Positions 12,320 through 23,904 of a DNA stretch of 64,000 nucleotides are shown piece after piece; the stretch's first letter is position 1, and every line of letters begins with the position of its first letter. The notes beneath the pieces are model-generated. The model was not told the DNA's origin. It searched no databases and saw nothing but the letters and a program-made list of their open reading frames with translations. The stretch is from Rhynchosporium graminicola (taxonomy: Eukaryota; Ascomycota; Leotiomycetes; Helotiales; Ploettnerulaceae): assembly GCA_900074885.1 (NCBI GenBank), contig FJUW01000074.1:29865-93864 (forward strand), in the 5' to 3' direction. Both the position numbers and the translations under genes were made by a program.

Positions 12320-12990
12320 AAAGTGCTAAAATCCACGCTAATAAAGCTAGACTATACGCTCCCTCCTAAGAAGGCTATTAACCTGACTCTATTTACCTCA
12401 AGGTTCGTGCACTTACTTAAGCCCGCGATAATAGCTACTACTCTAAAGACTTCCGTTATTAGCGCTCTTAGTAAGCTACTTGTCCTAGGGACCCCTAAAG
12501 GCTCTAAAGATAGTTAAGGATAGCTTACCCTTCTGAGTCTATCTATACTACTAAATAAGATACTACTATTTAGCGGGGCGACTCCGAGCTCGAGCGCGAG
12601 CGAGAGTTCAGTAGATAATTAAGGTAAGTAGCTCTTCCTTTAACGTGACTCGAGAGACTAATAATCGACTAGTAAAGAGTTTAATCGATCGATTATTCCC
12701 TCTGCTTATTACGAAAGCTAGCTCCCCGAGCTATAATACTCCGACTAAGAAGGGCAGTAGCTTTATACCTACTATAGCTAAGTCTAAAGGTAAGCGCGCC
12801 GCGGAGGATAAAGTAATAGTATTAGTATCGAAGAAGATAAAGGCGAAATAGAAAGGGAAAGCGAAAGCGAATATAAAGAAGTAAGGGGACTAGATATTAC
12901 AGAGGATAAATAGTAACTTTAAGAGCGTAGCGAATAGAGGGCGAGTAGAGAGGAACTACGTAATATATATAATAGAATAATAGGATACGT
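12320..12990 (+). pseudogene. RIP-mutated frames including a polybasic segment (relic 5)
   Basis: The plus strand is open at 12,323-12,517, and in another frame at 12,645-12,851. The second frame contains KSKGKRAAEDKVIVLVSKK followed by Lys-rich residues, which resembles a nuclear-localisation or DNA-binding tail. It reads on through TAG codons to about 12,990. The two pieces may belong to one gene split by a frameshift. Family not recognised. Confidence 0.35.
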
Positions 12991-13135
12991 TAAGCTACGT
13001 CGGAGGTTAGGACCTCCCTATAAGGGGCCGGTAACTAGGATAGAGTCGTAGTACTTATAGTAATAGTAATAGTATTATAACTATAATAACGGTAATAGTA
13101 TTATAATAGTAGGAAGGTACTATCGAGACTAGTAC

Positions 13136-13205
13136 AGGTAGATTTAGTTAGAGCTAGAGCTTCCTCTCTAATTAATACCTTTTGCTCTTCTAATTATCTA
13201 GCGAC
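13136..13205 (+). repeat. Direct repeat copy A (about 65 bp)
   Basis: The string agagctagagcttcctctct...ttgctcttctaattatct matches copy B at 13,900-13,965. A gtaatagtattataac microrepeat cluster lies just upstream. Confidence 0.7.
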
Positions 13206-13899
13206 TACCGCAGGGAGTCGAGTAAAGCCTAATCTACTTTATAATTCGTAATTAGGTAGCTTTTAGTCTATTCCTAATGAATTCGCCCGCTAGATCGAAC
13301 CTTTCCGCAGCAGATTAGCTACCTGCTCGCCTTAAAGGTCTTAATAGCTCCGAAAGCCTCTCCTAAGGTCAGTCTCTATTATATATCTTCTACGATTAGT
13401 TATACGTAACTTTTAAACGCTATTTATTTTCGATCCTTCTCTAAGATCTAGATCTAGGAGCTTTTAATCGATATTATAAATTTAATTAGTTAATTATAAT
13501 TAGCTAAAGTTAATTTAAAGTTCTAAATTAGTTAATAGTTTCTTTATTATAAATTAGTTATTAGATTAAAGAGAGTTATCTTTCGATATATTATTATATA
13601 GTCTATCGCCTTGAATTCGCTACTAACTAGACCGGGTTCCTTACTTTCCTGCGGTTATAAAGTAGTTAATATAAAGTAAGAAGTTAGAGTAGAGGTGAAG
13701 CTAAGTAGGCACTAATAGGAAGTTAAGGATATAACTACTTAATTATGAGCGAGGAGCCGGGTTTAATAATCAGATAAAGATCTAAGGATCGAGGAAATAG
13801 TCAGTCAGAAAGGATTAGTAGAATACTTAGCTCGGCTATATAAGGCCCTAAGTAGTAGGAAAGTGCAAAGGAGACTAACGTTAGTATATTAAGTTAGAG

Positions 13900-13965
13900 T
13901 TAGAGCTCCCTATCTAATTAATAACCTTTTGCTCCTCTAATTATCTATAACTATAGTAATAGTAA
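13900..13965 (+). repeat. Direct repeat copy B (about 65 bp)
   Basis: Same orientation as copy A, about 760 bp away. Here the gtaatagtattataac cluster lies just downstream. The spacing could reflect short terminal repeats or a segmental duplication; no flanking target duplication was visible. Confidence 0.7.
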
Positions 13966-14469
13966 TAGTATTATAACTACGGTAAAAGTAACGGTATTAT
14001 AACTACGGTGACGGTAATTATATTATGGCCTGCGTATAAGTAGCACGCGTGGTAATAGTAGTTAAGTTATATAAAAGCTTTCTAGATATCCCTGAATATA
14101 ATACTTATAAGAGGATCGTAGCGTAGGGCGTTAGTCGATATTATTTACCTTAATCTACGTAAGATCTACTTAGGCGACGGACTAATAGTAGGTCGCTTAT
14201 CTATTATTAGTAAGCGTGATATAATAAGTCGTATAGCCGGACTTATTATTATTACGCTCTTACCTAGAGTTATACGCTAGTTATTATCTAGTAGCCTTAC
14301 GAGTTCCTAAATAAAACGCGGTTAGTACCTCTCTCTTATTCCTTTAATATTCCTTACTCCTATATACCCTTTACTATAAACCCCCTCTTACGCCTTATTA
14401 TCAATAGGATACGACTAGCCGAGATTATACTAGAATATAATATACTTATAAGGGAATATCAGATAGTAA

Positions 14470-15850
14470 TACCTCTTAACCCTTATACTTATCTAATGTT
14501 AATACTAATAAGGATAGCTCCTATAGTAAATCGTCTACTACCTGATCCTCGAACTAATAAATACCTAACTAGAAAAGATCTCTCGTATCTAAGATACCTT
14601 TTAAGCGCTTATAGAGAAGCTGCAGATAACCTCGACTATATCTTCCTAGCTGCCGAGAGACGCTACCTACTAGGCGCTATTACTAACCCTTTTATTATTA
14701 TTATACTTCCTGCTATTTCTAATCCGAGCTCTCCTTAGGATGTTTACGCCCTTCCTCTTACTATATAAAGACTAAGAACTTTTACTCTCTAGCGGGCCGC
14801 CTAATCTGAATAATACCCTTTCGAAATATATATCTCTAAGCCTTAAGCCTGCGGATCTTATATCTTTAATTCCTATTTCTACTTATTAAATATCTACGAA
14901 TTCTGCGAATCTTACTTCTACTAATCTATCTTCTATAGATCCTATAAATACTACCTCTATAATTCCTGCGATTATAAATCCTACGAGTCCTATAACTATA
15001 AATCCTACGAATCCTATAGCTAGATATCCTACGAATCCTATTATTATAAATCTACTAGCGACTAACCTCCTTATTACGCCCGAACTTACGATAACGCTAG
15101 ATAGAATAATAATATAGCCCCGGAAATAAAAAAAGATAAAGAAAAGATACTAAGCTAATCTAGTTAGAATAATAGCTCTATAATAGATAGCGAGCTAAGA
15201 GAGGGTTTACGAACTAGATATAGTAAAGACCTTTTAATAAGAGCTATAGTAGCTATATATTAAAAGGAAAAAGAATAATGCTATAGCGTTATATTATATC
15301 TTAGCTTTATAGATTACCTTCCTTAAGGAGTTCTTCTTTTAAAACACGTTCGGGAGGGCTTACTAATAGCGGATTCTCGAGCTACTTAATAAGATCATAG
15401 AATACGAAAAGGTAAAGATATCTAAGGTAGTTTTAGTAGTAGAAATTATAATAGCGAAGAATCTACTACCGGAGATATAAACCTTTTTTATATTATATAT
15501 TAAGTATAAAGTAAGAGATACTAAGCAGGAGATAACTTAGGAGATTACTAAGACGATTCGCGGATTTAAGCTATACTAAGCTTTTATAGATCTATAGGAG
15601 AAAGTAATAAGCCCGGATAAAGATAAGTTACGAAAGTTCCTCGAGTTATAAAGCTTCGCTAAGTCATAAGAGCGTGATATTCGTAGTTATATCTTAGGCT
15701 ACTTATTAAAGGAGCTAGGCATAAGACTAGATATCCTAAGTAATAAGCTATAGGTCTACTAGGGAGTCTACTTTCTAGTATAGTAGTTTAGAAAGGATAT
15801 CGTAGTGCTTCTCCTGAAGGGGGCCCTAAGTTAGTAAGTAGCTAATCCTT
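14470..15850 (+). pseudogene. RIP-silenced frame with Asn-Pro repeats (relic 6)
   Basis: The plus strand is open at 14,496-14,738 (MLILIRIAPIVNRLLPDPRT). It continues after a frame change as a Thr/Asn/Pro-rich segment (about 14,860-15,060) with repeated NPTNP/NPTSP units from a tcctacgaatcctat repeat. A helical, Trp/Lys-rich region follows to about 15,850. Stops are nearly all TAG/TAA. A low-complexity linker plus a globular helical part is the visible layout. Family not recognised. Confidence 0.45.
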
Positions 15851-16359
15851 AACCTCTACTTATAGTACTTCTAATAGCTCTAGGATCTATAAGATTAGTA
15901 CCTAGAAAATGCAGCGGATTACTAAGGTCCTCTTCGACGCTTTCCCAGGATCGGTTAATATATATATAGCTATAGAGTATCTAATTCTATATATCTTAAA
16001 AGAGCTTAGTACGAAGTTAATAGCGCTATAAATATTATAAGAGGTATATTAGCTAAGCCTCTCTCTGCTTGAAACCCTTAGCTTACTCTAGGGCGGAGGA
16101 AAGAACTCTAGTGAAGTAAGTTCTCTCTAATAATAGCTATATATATATTATTATTACTATTATATAGAAGGTATTATAGATATAGGCAGGTACTATAACG
16201 CGATATAGTCGCGATTAGGGAATAGTCGCTATAGTAATATATATTTAGTTTCGGCTATAATAGTCTATAGTAAATTAGAATAGCTTCTCAGGGAAATCGG
16301 GTCTATTATAATACGGCCGGTCTCTGATAGTCGCTTAGTAGACGTAAGTATACCTTAGT

Positions 16360-16391
16360 GTTTTAGTATATTAATATATCTAAATATTAAA
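16360..16391. repeat. Variant copy of the palindrome family
   Basis: The left half GTTTTAGTATATTAATATAT is typical. The right half is interrupted (ctaaatattaaac). It lies upstream of the frames starting near 16,440. Confidence 0.45.
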
Positions 16392-16839
16392 CTACTATAT
16401 TATCTCTACTTAGTATCCTACTAGTTTAAAAATTCCTTATCTTATACTATACGTCACGTTCCTATTATCTGCTTTATAATACTAAAAGCCGTAAAAGTAA
16501 GAAGAAGGTTAGCTTCGAGTAGTCAATCGAGGAAAGATAGGGTGCGGACCTTATTAAGTAGGTCCACGTCGCGTAGTTAATCAGGAAAGATCCTAATAGG
16601 GCCGATAGATCGCTTTATTATAATATTACGTAATTATCTGATCGAAGGTCGCGTGCTAATTTAGGGTAGAACTCCTTAAGTAGCTTATTAATAGCTCTAT
16701 TATCTGCTTCTTACGCGACCTCGAACGAGTTTACTTATAATATAGTAAGGACTTATTAGGCAGCTCTTATCTTACTTTCTATAGTAACTCCGACAGAAAA
16801 TAGAGAAAGGTATATAGGATACTCTAGCCGTCGGAGTCA

Positions 16840-17270
16840 GTCGAGTAATAAGCTTATTATAATTAACTTACTATTATTAGGCGCTAGGAGAAGTAGAGAG
16901 GCGTTTTCAATCGGAGACTCGGGTTTAGCTATAATCGATTCCCTGCTACCGGAGGCTAGGAGTAGTATTAAGGCGTCTATAAGCGGAGACTCGGGTTTAG
17001 CTATAATTAATTCCCTACTACCGGACGCTAGGAGTAGTATCGAGGCAGCTTCAATCGTAAGCTCCGGTTTTACTACTATTAATTCCTTACTGCCGGATAC
17101 TAAGAGTAGTATTAAGGTATCCTTAATCGAGGACTCAGGTTTCGCTATAATTAAGTCTCTCCTACTAAGAGTAAGGAGTAATATTAACATAGGATTAGCT
17201 AAGGACTCGGGTTTCGTAATAATCGATACCTTACTACTAGTAGTAAGGAGTAGTAATAAGGTAGTATTAT
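16840..17270. repeat. 72-bp tandem array coding a 24-residue repeat
   Basis: gactcgggttt-type motifs recur at 16,916, 16,988, 17,060, 17,132 and 17,204, exactly 72 bp apart. The array is open on the plus strand (unit like SGLAIIDSLLPEARSSI) and, at 16,837-17,190, also on the minus strand (unit like ELIIAKPESPIEDALILLLAS). The period of exactly 24 codons and the open frames point to a coding origin. The plus frame joins upstream protein-like sequence from about 16,440, so plus is the likelier sense strand. Confidence 0.7.
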
Positions 17271-17529
17271 TCGTAGACTATATTTCGACTCTTAGATAAT
17301 TAGAATAACTAGTAGATTATAACCCTATGATCGCCTTACTATTATTATCCCTAAACTCGGAATATTTTACTACTTAATAAATATCGCGTTTCGATTCTTC
17401 GGGCTACGAGCGGGTAAAATAGTAGTAATTAAGAAGAGATAAAGTAAAGAGTCCCTTAGATAGAAAGGGCTACTAAGATTAGTATATATTCTATTAAGAT
17501 AATAGGAGGGTAAAGGGAGAGGGTTCCTA

Positions 17530-20500
17530 AGAATAAATAAGTAAGGGTATATTAATCGGAGATATCTCTTAGGGCGAGCTAATAGAATTATAAATATAAG
17601 AGAAGCTTCTATAGACTATAAGAGTAACTATAAGATAATAGACTCTCTAGGCGAACTAATAGATATATTCGATAGACCTAAGATAGACTCCTTATAAGAT
17701 AAGCACGACCGGAATATACTAAACCTCTTTTAATAATATAATATATAAGAATAGTCCGAGGAGTACTACCGATTAGCGGATATTATCCGACGCTAAACCT
17801 AGGCGGAGATCTTAGGCTATATAGACTAATAATATAGCCGGGAGGAGATTAGCTATAATACTACTACAGGAGATAATTATTACCCGCTAGATGCTATATA
17901 TAAGAATATTAAGGGGTTTCCGAGTAATATAATTAGACTCGGATTTAATAGTCTTCAGGGGAACTAAAGGGTAGTAGCGAGGTAAGTCTTGCCTTTAGCA
18001 GAAGTAATTAAGGAGCTTTTTATTAGTATTTAAGATAAGAGCTCTAGGGTAAAGAATATATACTTATATTTAGAGGAGCTAGCGTAAACGTTTCCTAGGA
18101 TAAGTATAGATATCGATAGTACGATTACGTTTCCGGTTTTAGTAAGAGCGTTTCGGGGAGAGCTTTACTATTACCTAACTTTCTAGTTTACGCGTAAGAT
18201 TATAAGTAATATAAAGATCGAACGAAGTATTTATTATAAGAATAATAAGAGAACTTTAAGAGTAGTAACTCTTTAGCTATAATAAATCCTATATATATAT
18301 ATCAGCAGGATCTAAGGGATTTATAATTATATAGTCTACGTATTCTTACCTTATCTTTATAAGTCAGATATTCCCTTTAAGGGCTTAATAGAGGTCTAGA
18401 TATAAGCTTTCATAGATAGCGTTATACTTAAGAGTATCTTCGACTATATCCTAAATATAACTATTTAGTATATCCTACTAACTTAGCTAATAAGTTAGTT
18501 AAATACTATAGTAAAGGCGAACGAAACCCGAATAAGAGTATAGGATTCGATAGTAAGATAATACCGGACTTACGCTATCTAGTCCTAATACCTCGAGGCG
18601 ATCTAGATAATAATATAAAGCTATACGTAAGAAGCTAATCTATAGGATTTCTCTAATACCTTTCTTTATATAATAAGTAAAAGTTATAAGTTATAATTCT
18701 AAAGCTAAGATTCGTTCTCTATAGTTATAGCTAAGTTCTACCATAAGCTCGATACTATCTTCGATTAGAGGTTCCTATAGCACGAAGAGCTATATATAGA
18801 TATAGCGATAGAGATCTGCCTAAGCGCACCTATAGAGGGGATATCTAATTAAGGAGAGGCTTAAGTATACTTATAGAAATAATATTATTTAAAGAGGTTT
18901 CTCGAGAATATATACGTTAAGCCAGTCGAGGGGGTAATATAGTACTATAATATTAAGTTCCTATATAAAGTAGTAAATATAATATATATTCCTATAAAGA
19001 AATCGTAGATCTATACCGTAAGCTTATAGTACTTATAATACTATATAGTAGAGAAAGAGATTATAGATACTAGTATAATCTATCCCTTTTAGAATAAGAG
19101 TATATTAGAGCTCTGCCTCGATTAGATAATCTAGTACTTAGTAGTATCAGATAGGAAATAAGTAAAAAAGAAATAAGAGACTATCGAGGGGGTATATCGG
19201 AACTCGAAGAAGCGAGTACGTATTACGTATCGTAATACTTATAATCGGGCGTTAGCTTTACGCTTAGAGTATTACGTTAAGAGTATAGTCTTCTTAGTCT
19301 ATATAGATAAGTATCAGAGATAAGAGATAGATCGAGAGCGCAGGTTATAGCTATTATAGTAGTCGAAGATACTCTTATTTACGTAGGTAATAGAAACCCT
19401 TAGGTTCTGCGATTTTATACTAAGTAATATTCAAAAGCTATATACGCTATTCGAGGCGGTAGTAATAATAGCACCTAGTGATAGGATTATTAAAAGCTAG
19501 AGTTATCTGCTATATACCTTACTTTAGTGCTTTCGCTACTTCTTTTCTTATAGTACGTTAGAGATAGTACTAAGCCTCTAGTACTAAAAGTATACGTCGC
19601 AGAGGACCAGGAGGTAGCGATATAATCTAGCGTTCGAGAGGACCTTATTATAAATAGGCTATAGCTAGTAGGGTTTAGTAGTAGACTAGAGGCGCTTCTA
19701 AGTTATAGAGGAAGTGAAACTTTACTTTGCGATAAAGTCTTCAGATATCTTGAGTTTTAATTAGAGGACGCGTAAGGTCTAATAAGTAACTTAGGAGCTA
19801 GATAATATTCTTAAGGTTCTCCCTAAGGCAATAGAAGGGCTGAAGCTTAATAACGTCTTATAGCTACTTAGCTACTTATATTTCAGAAGATATCGCTAAG
19901 AGGTCCTATAAGGTTTACTTAAGGAGGTATATCTAAGAAAGTCTAATATTAGGAGTAAGATTAAGGAGAATAAGATTCGCTTTTGTAAGTCCGACTTAGC
20001 TAGTTACTTCAAGAGGCTATATTTTATATCAGGGAATAAGATAAGAGTAAAAAACCTAAGAGCTATCTTCGACTAGTTATAATTAGCTAATAAGTCGTAG
20101 AATCATATGTATTTCGAAGCGAAATAATACCGGATAATATATAGTAAAGTAGATAGAGCGCTTCGCGTATATCTAACGATCTAAGACTAATAAAGGTAAG
20201 CGTTCTTTATAGATTTCTTTCAGTTCTATTTAGTAATACCTCTTCTAGACGGGAATAGAATACTACTATCGATAGTAAAGTATATAGGGTAGCGTATTTA
20301 GTAGTCGGTAGTAGAGAGGAGAGGGGTTTTCAGGTAAGAGCGGCTAGAATATAATAAGATAATACTCTTATTATATCCTGAATCGCTCTCGATAATAAAG
20401 GAGCGAATACTAAGGTTTTTAAGGCCTTAAAGAGGGTTTCAGTATACTAGGATACTAAAAGAGAGCAGCGAGGCGTATAGTAAGAGTTAAGCGCTAAGGA

Positions 20501-20540
20501 AGTTAAGAGGGAAATATAGTTCTGATATCAGATAAGTTAT
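17530..20540 (+). pseudogene. Very long RIP-silenced frame, about 1,000 codons (relic 7)
   Basis: A single plus frame (first base 1 mod 3) reads without frameshift from about 17,530 to about 20,540 when TAG/TAA are read as former Gln/Trp. No in-frame TGA was seen. Segments such as YPLDAIYKNIKGFPSNIIRL, TFPVLVRAFRGELYYYLTF, KSDIPFKGLIEV and KLNNVLWLLSYLYFRRY look like well-conserved globular protein. The 24-residue repeat lies upstream and may belong to the same gene. I see no transposase, RT, helicase or integrase motif. One palindrome copy (20,436) lies inside the last 35 codons. Confidence 0.55.
20436..20460. repeat. Palindrome copy near the end of relic 7
   Basis: The halves are GTTTCAGTATACT and AGGATACTAAAA. 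This copy keeps the non-mutated CAG on the left and shows the likely ancestral half-site. Confidence 0.65.
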
Positions 20541-20549
20541 ACTAGATTT

Positions 20550-20890
20550 TCCTCTTATAATAAGGCTATTATAAAGCTCGTAGATATATTAAAGGGGAAT
20601 AGATTTCCTCTAGCGATAATACTATCGTAGGGCTTATTATAATATTAGTAGGAGGTAGATTTTCCTTATAATAAGAGTACTATCTGAGGAATTATTAATA
20701 TATAAGTAGAAGATAGATTCTCTTTATAATAAGAGTACTATTATAGGACTCGTTAATATATTAGTAGAAAGGGGATTTTCCTTATAGCAAGAGTACTATT
20801 ATAGGACTTATTAATATATTAGTAGAAAGTGGATTTTCCTTATAACGATAGTACTATTATAAGGCTTATTAAAATATTAGTAGAATATAT
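20550..20890. repeat. 58-bp tandem array, about 6 copies
   Basis: The string attttcctta(ta) recurs at 20,659, 20,717, 20,775 and 20,833, 58 bp apart, with degraded copies before. Each unit has ataagagtactattatagg and ttaatatattagtagaa segments. It lies between the 3' ends of relic 7 (plus) and relic 8 (minus). Confidence 0.85.
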
Positions 20891-21079
20891 AATTATAATA
20901 AGTATCTTATTATTAAATAGATATATATAAATCTATACTACTTAGTCTAGTCTATAGCCTAAGTAACGATCTCTCTTATCTCGGCTATATATAAAGTGAA
21001 GATATAGAGTACGCTAGGCGATAAGTAAGTATAATATAATATATGAAATTATTAGCTCTAGTAAGCTATACTTCTAGAG

Positions 21080-22797
21080 ATATATAAGACTATAGGATAG
21101 TAAGTTAGACTTCTACTACCTTAGCGAATACTGCGTCTTCTAGAAATCCTTCTCTCTTTTCCTTATTTATTATAGCGTTTTCCTAGTGCTTCCTATTATC
21201 TATTATCCGGGCAAGTATATATATTTCGTCCTCTATACTGCTGTCTGCTATCTCTATATCTAAGGCGTCCCTTATAAGTTCTAAAACCGACCTTATAATC
21301 TCCTTATCAGTCGACTCGTACTCTTATAAGGATACTATAGCTTCTAGCTCCTTTACTATCTCCTTATCTGGTACTTCTTCTAACGCTCTATCTAGATCCT
21401 TACTAGCCTCTTCTCTAGGTATATTACTATCGCTAAGCTATAGAGCGTTAAGAGTAGCTATAGGAAAGTATCTACTAATTAACTTCTCTAACTTCTCCCC
21501 TAAGGCCTTAAGCTTAGGATCGAGATAAAGCTTATATAACTTAGTAATATATAAGATCTAGTAAGCTTTACTATATAGATAAGAATCTTTATACTTATAA
21601 AGCGCCTTAAAGTTAAAGTACTAACGCTTTAAGACGCTATCGAGTTCGCGCTAAGCCTCTTCGTTTATATCGCTGTCTAAATAACCTATATATATAGTTA
21701 TAAGACCTATAGTAGCGCCCTAGATACTCTCTCGGGTAGTAAACGCCCTGCTAAGGAGGAGGCCGGTATAAATAGTAAATATAGTATAAATAACACTAAG
21801 GGGGAGGAATAAGGTATATTCCGAAGTTTAGCGAAGAATAACTAAGTTTTCTAATTCGGTAGTAATAAGAGCAAGAGGGGCAGATGGATAGCAGAATAAG
21901 GTAATAATATTTATTTTAGTAGAAAGCGTAAGGAGCTATAGCTTCTTATACTTATTAGAAAGTGCGATAAGCTTAGTAAATATAATATCGATATAGAAAG
22001 CTATAATCTAGTTAATAAATCTAATACAAGTAATATAGGGGATTATATCCTAGCTAGTAATATAGCGTCCGAGGCGAGAGGGAAAGGTAAGGCTAAACTT
22101 AGCGTTCTGTAATAGTATATCGATAAGGGCAGATATAGGAGCGCTAGTCTCGACTGGTTAGGATATAAGCTTTAGTATATAGCGGTTAATATCGCGGAAT
22201 AGCCGGAGGTCCTTACTCTAGCTTCTATTCTTATTTTCGAAGAGTATAGTAATATCCTCCTTACTTTCTATTAAATCTATAATCTAGTCCTAGAGTATAT
22301 TATATATGGATTCCTAGCCCTTAAGGCATAAGGCCTTAGTAAATATCTTCGGGGTACCTATATTCTAAGATATTTTAGTATATAGGATTCCGTTAGATAT
22401 AATTCCGGCGTTTATAAAAGTAATATTATAGATATTCTTTCGCGCGGATAGATATAAATTAAATAAAGTAGTAAAAGCGGATAAGAGGAGTTCCTTAGTA
22501 AAGTTAGTAATATCGCGAAAGTTATAAGAAAGCTTATTATCGCTACTTAAGAGCTCGGGATTTCTACTGAGCCTCGCGGTTATAGCGCTTCGATTCTTCG
22601 TCTAAAGCTATTAGTCTCTTATATATAAAGGCCTTACGCGATACTATAGAAGGTTATTTACGTTTTAAAATTAGATTTAGATATATAGTAGGATATTAAT
22701 AGCTTTTCGCTGCCCGGGCATAATATAATAGGAGGTCGACTATAGTAGTTATTTTATATTTCGGAATAGGATTTATAAAAGGAATATTAAATAGAAA
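21080..22797 (-). pseudogene. RIP-silenced frame of unknown family (relic 8)
   Basis: On the minus strand a protein-like frame starts next to the palindrome at 22,798 (NIPFINPIPKYKITT). It changes frame once near 22,580 and then stays in a single frame to about 21,080, with only TAG/TAA at likely Trp/Gln sites. Segments include FRDITNFTKELLLSAFTTLF, RFINWIIAFYIDIIFTKLIA and an acidic C-terminal region (DKEIVKELEAIVSL). Length is about 560 codons. Family not recognised. Confidence 0.55.
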
Positions 22798-22823
22798 GTT
22801 TAGGTATATTAGTATACTAAAAT
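22798..22823. repeat. Palindrome copy at the 5' end of relic 8
   Basis: The halves are GTTTAGGTATATT and AGTATACTAAAAT. It directly adjoins the start of the minus-strand relic 8. Confidence 0.6.
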
Positions 22824-23876
22824 AATAGGCGCCCTATCGCGCGCGAGCTATCCTACGATAGCGAACAGGGTATATATAGCTATAAAACGCGCTTATAGGA
22901 GATATAAGGTATACGGATTATAATACGCTACTAAAACTAAAATAGTATACCTAAGGCGAGATCTAGAAAGTAATAGGTATAATAAATAGAGGAATAGTTA
23001 AGATAAACATAAACTTGCGCTTTATATAAGCGAAAGTAATACGGATATTAGATATAATAAAAGATTAACGTTATAGTAGCACGGAGATAAATATATTAAG
23101 AGAAAGTATCTACTAGACTTAATTACTAGCTAGTCTACTATAAGGTCTATTCTAAGTAAGTTCGCTTATATCGATATTCTCGATAACTTCCCCTAGGTAA
23201 GTATTAAACCCTATCTATAAGATACTTTATAGTAATAAGTTCTTAATAGAACTCTTAGGTTTCAGTAAGAGTATTCCTAGGGGGGCGGATAGCTCCTTCG
23301 ATAAGAGTATAGAGGTTATAAGTAAAGGTTAGGAGAGAGGGGTCGGAAGTAATATTATCTGCGATATAGTAATTAGAAGTGCGAGAGGCGGTACAGAACT
23401 ACTAAGAGGAAAGGGTACTACTAGTAATTAGAGGAAGTAGAGAAATAAAGTCTAATTACTTATAAGTAAGAGCGGGAATAAGTTAGAAGATATTATAAAT
23501 AAGTAGCGGATTAATCGCTATACTAATTAGGATATTTCATAAGATATAAATAGAAATACTTTACGTACTTAAAAACGTAATATAGTAGAGCGTAAGAGTA
23601 TCGGAAGAGAGGTAGAGATAGATAGTAGTAGCTGCGAACTAGTTCGAATTAGCCTTGGAAAATCACGACTAGAAAGGGTCTTAATTTCATAATAAAGTTC
23701 TTCTAAAGAGAGCTTAAAACCTATCTTAAGTAGCGCTTTTAAGTAATAGAATAGGTGCCGAAGCGTAAACAATAAATAAGGAAGAGTATTTATTATAGGA
23801 ATTCAGTCGAGGGCTAAGTATTCCTAGTAGTAATATGGAATATAGCGTGATATTACTATAGTAATAGCGCGCTAGC
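22824..23876. other. 1-kb spacer between two palindrome copies
   Basis: RIP-mutated sequence between the palindromes at 22,798 and 23,880, which are flanked by similar GC-rich inverted words (ggcgccctatcgcgcgcgag and cgctagcgcgctat on the other strand). It could be the body of a small inverted-repeat element or a divergent intergenic region for relics 8 and 9. No convincing gene was seen. Confidence 0.35.
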
Positions 23877-23879
23877 GTA

Positions 23880-23904
23880 TTTTAATATATCTATATACTA
23901 AAAC
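23880..23904. repeat. Palindrome copy at the 5' end of relic 9
   Basis: ttttaatatatctatatac followed by taaaac; a variant of the family. It lies directly upstream of the plus-strand relic 9. Confidence 0.55.

Larger units (their letters stand above)
12990..14470. other. RIP-mutated stretch with a duplicated segment
   Basis: No convincing frame. It contains the repeated segments listed at 13,136 and 13,900 and several gtaatagtattataac microrepeats. Confidence 0.4.
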
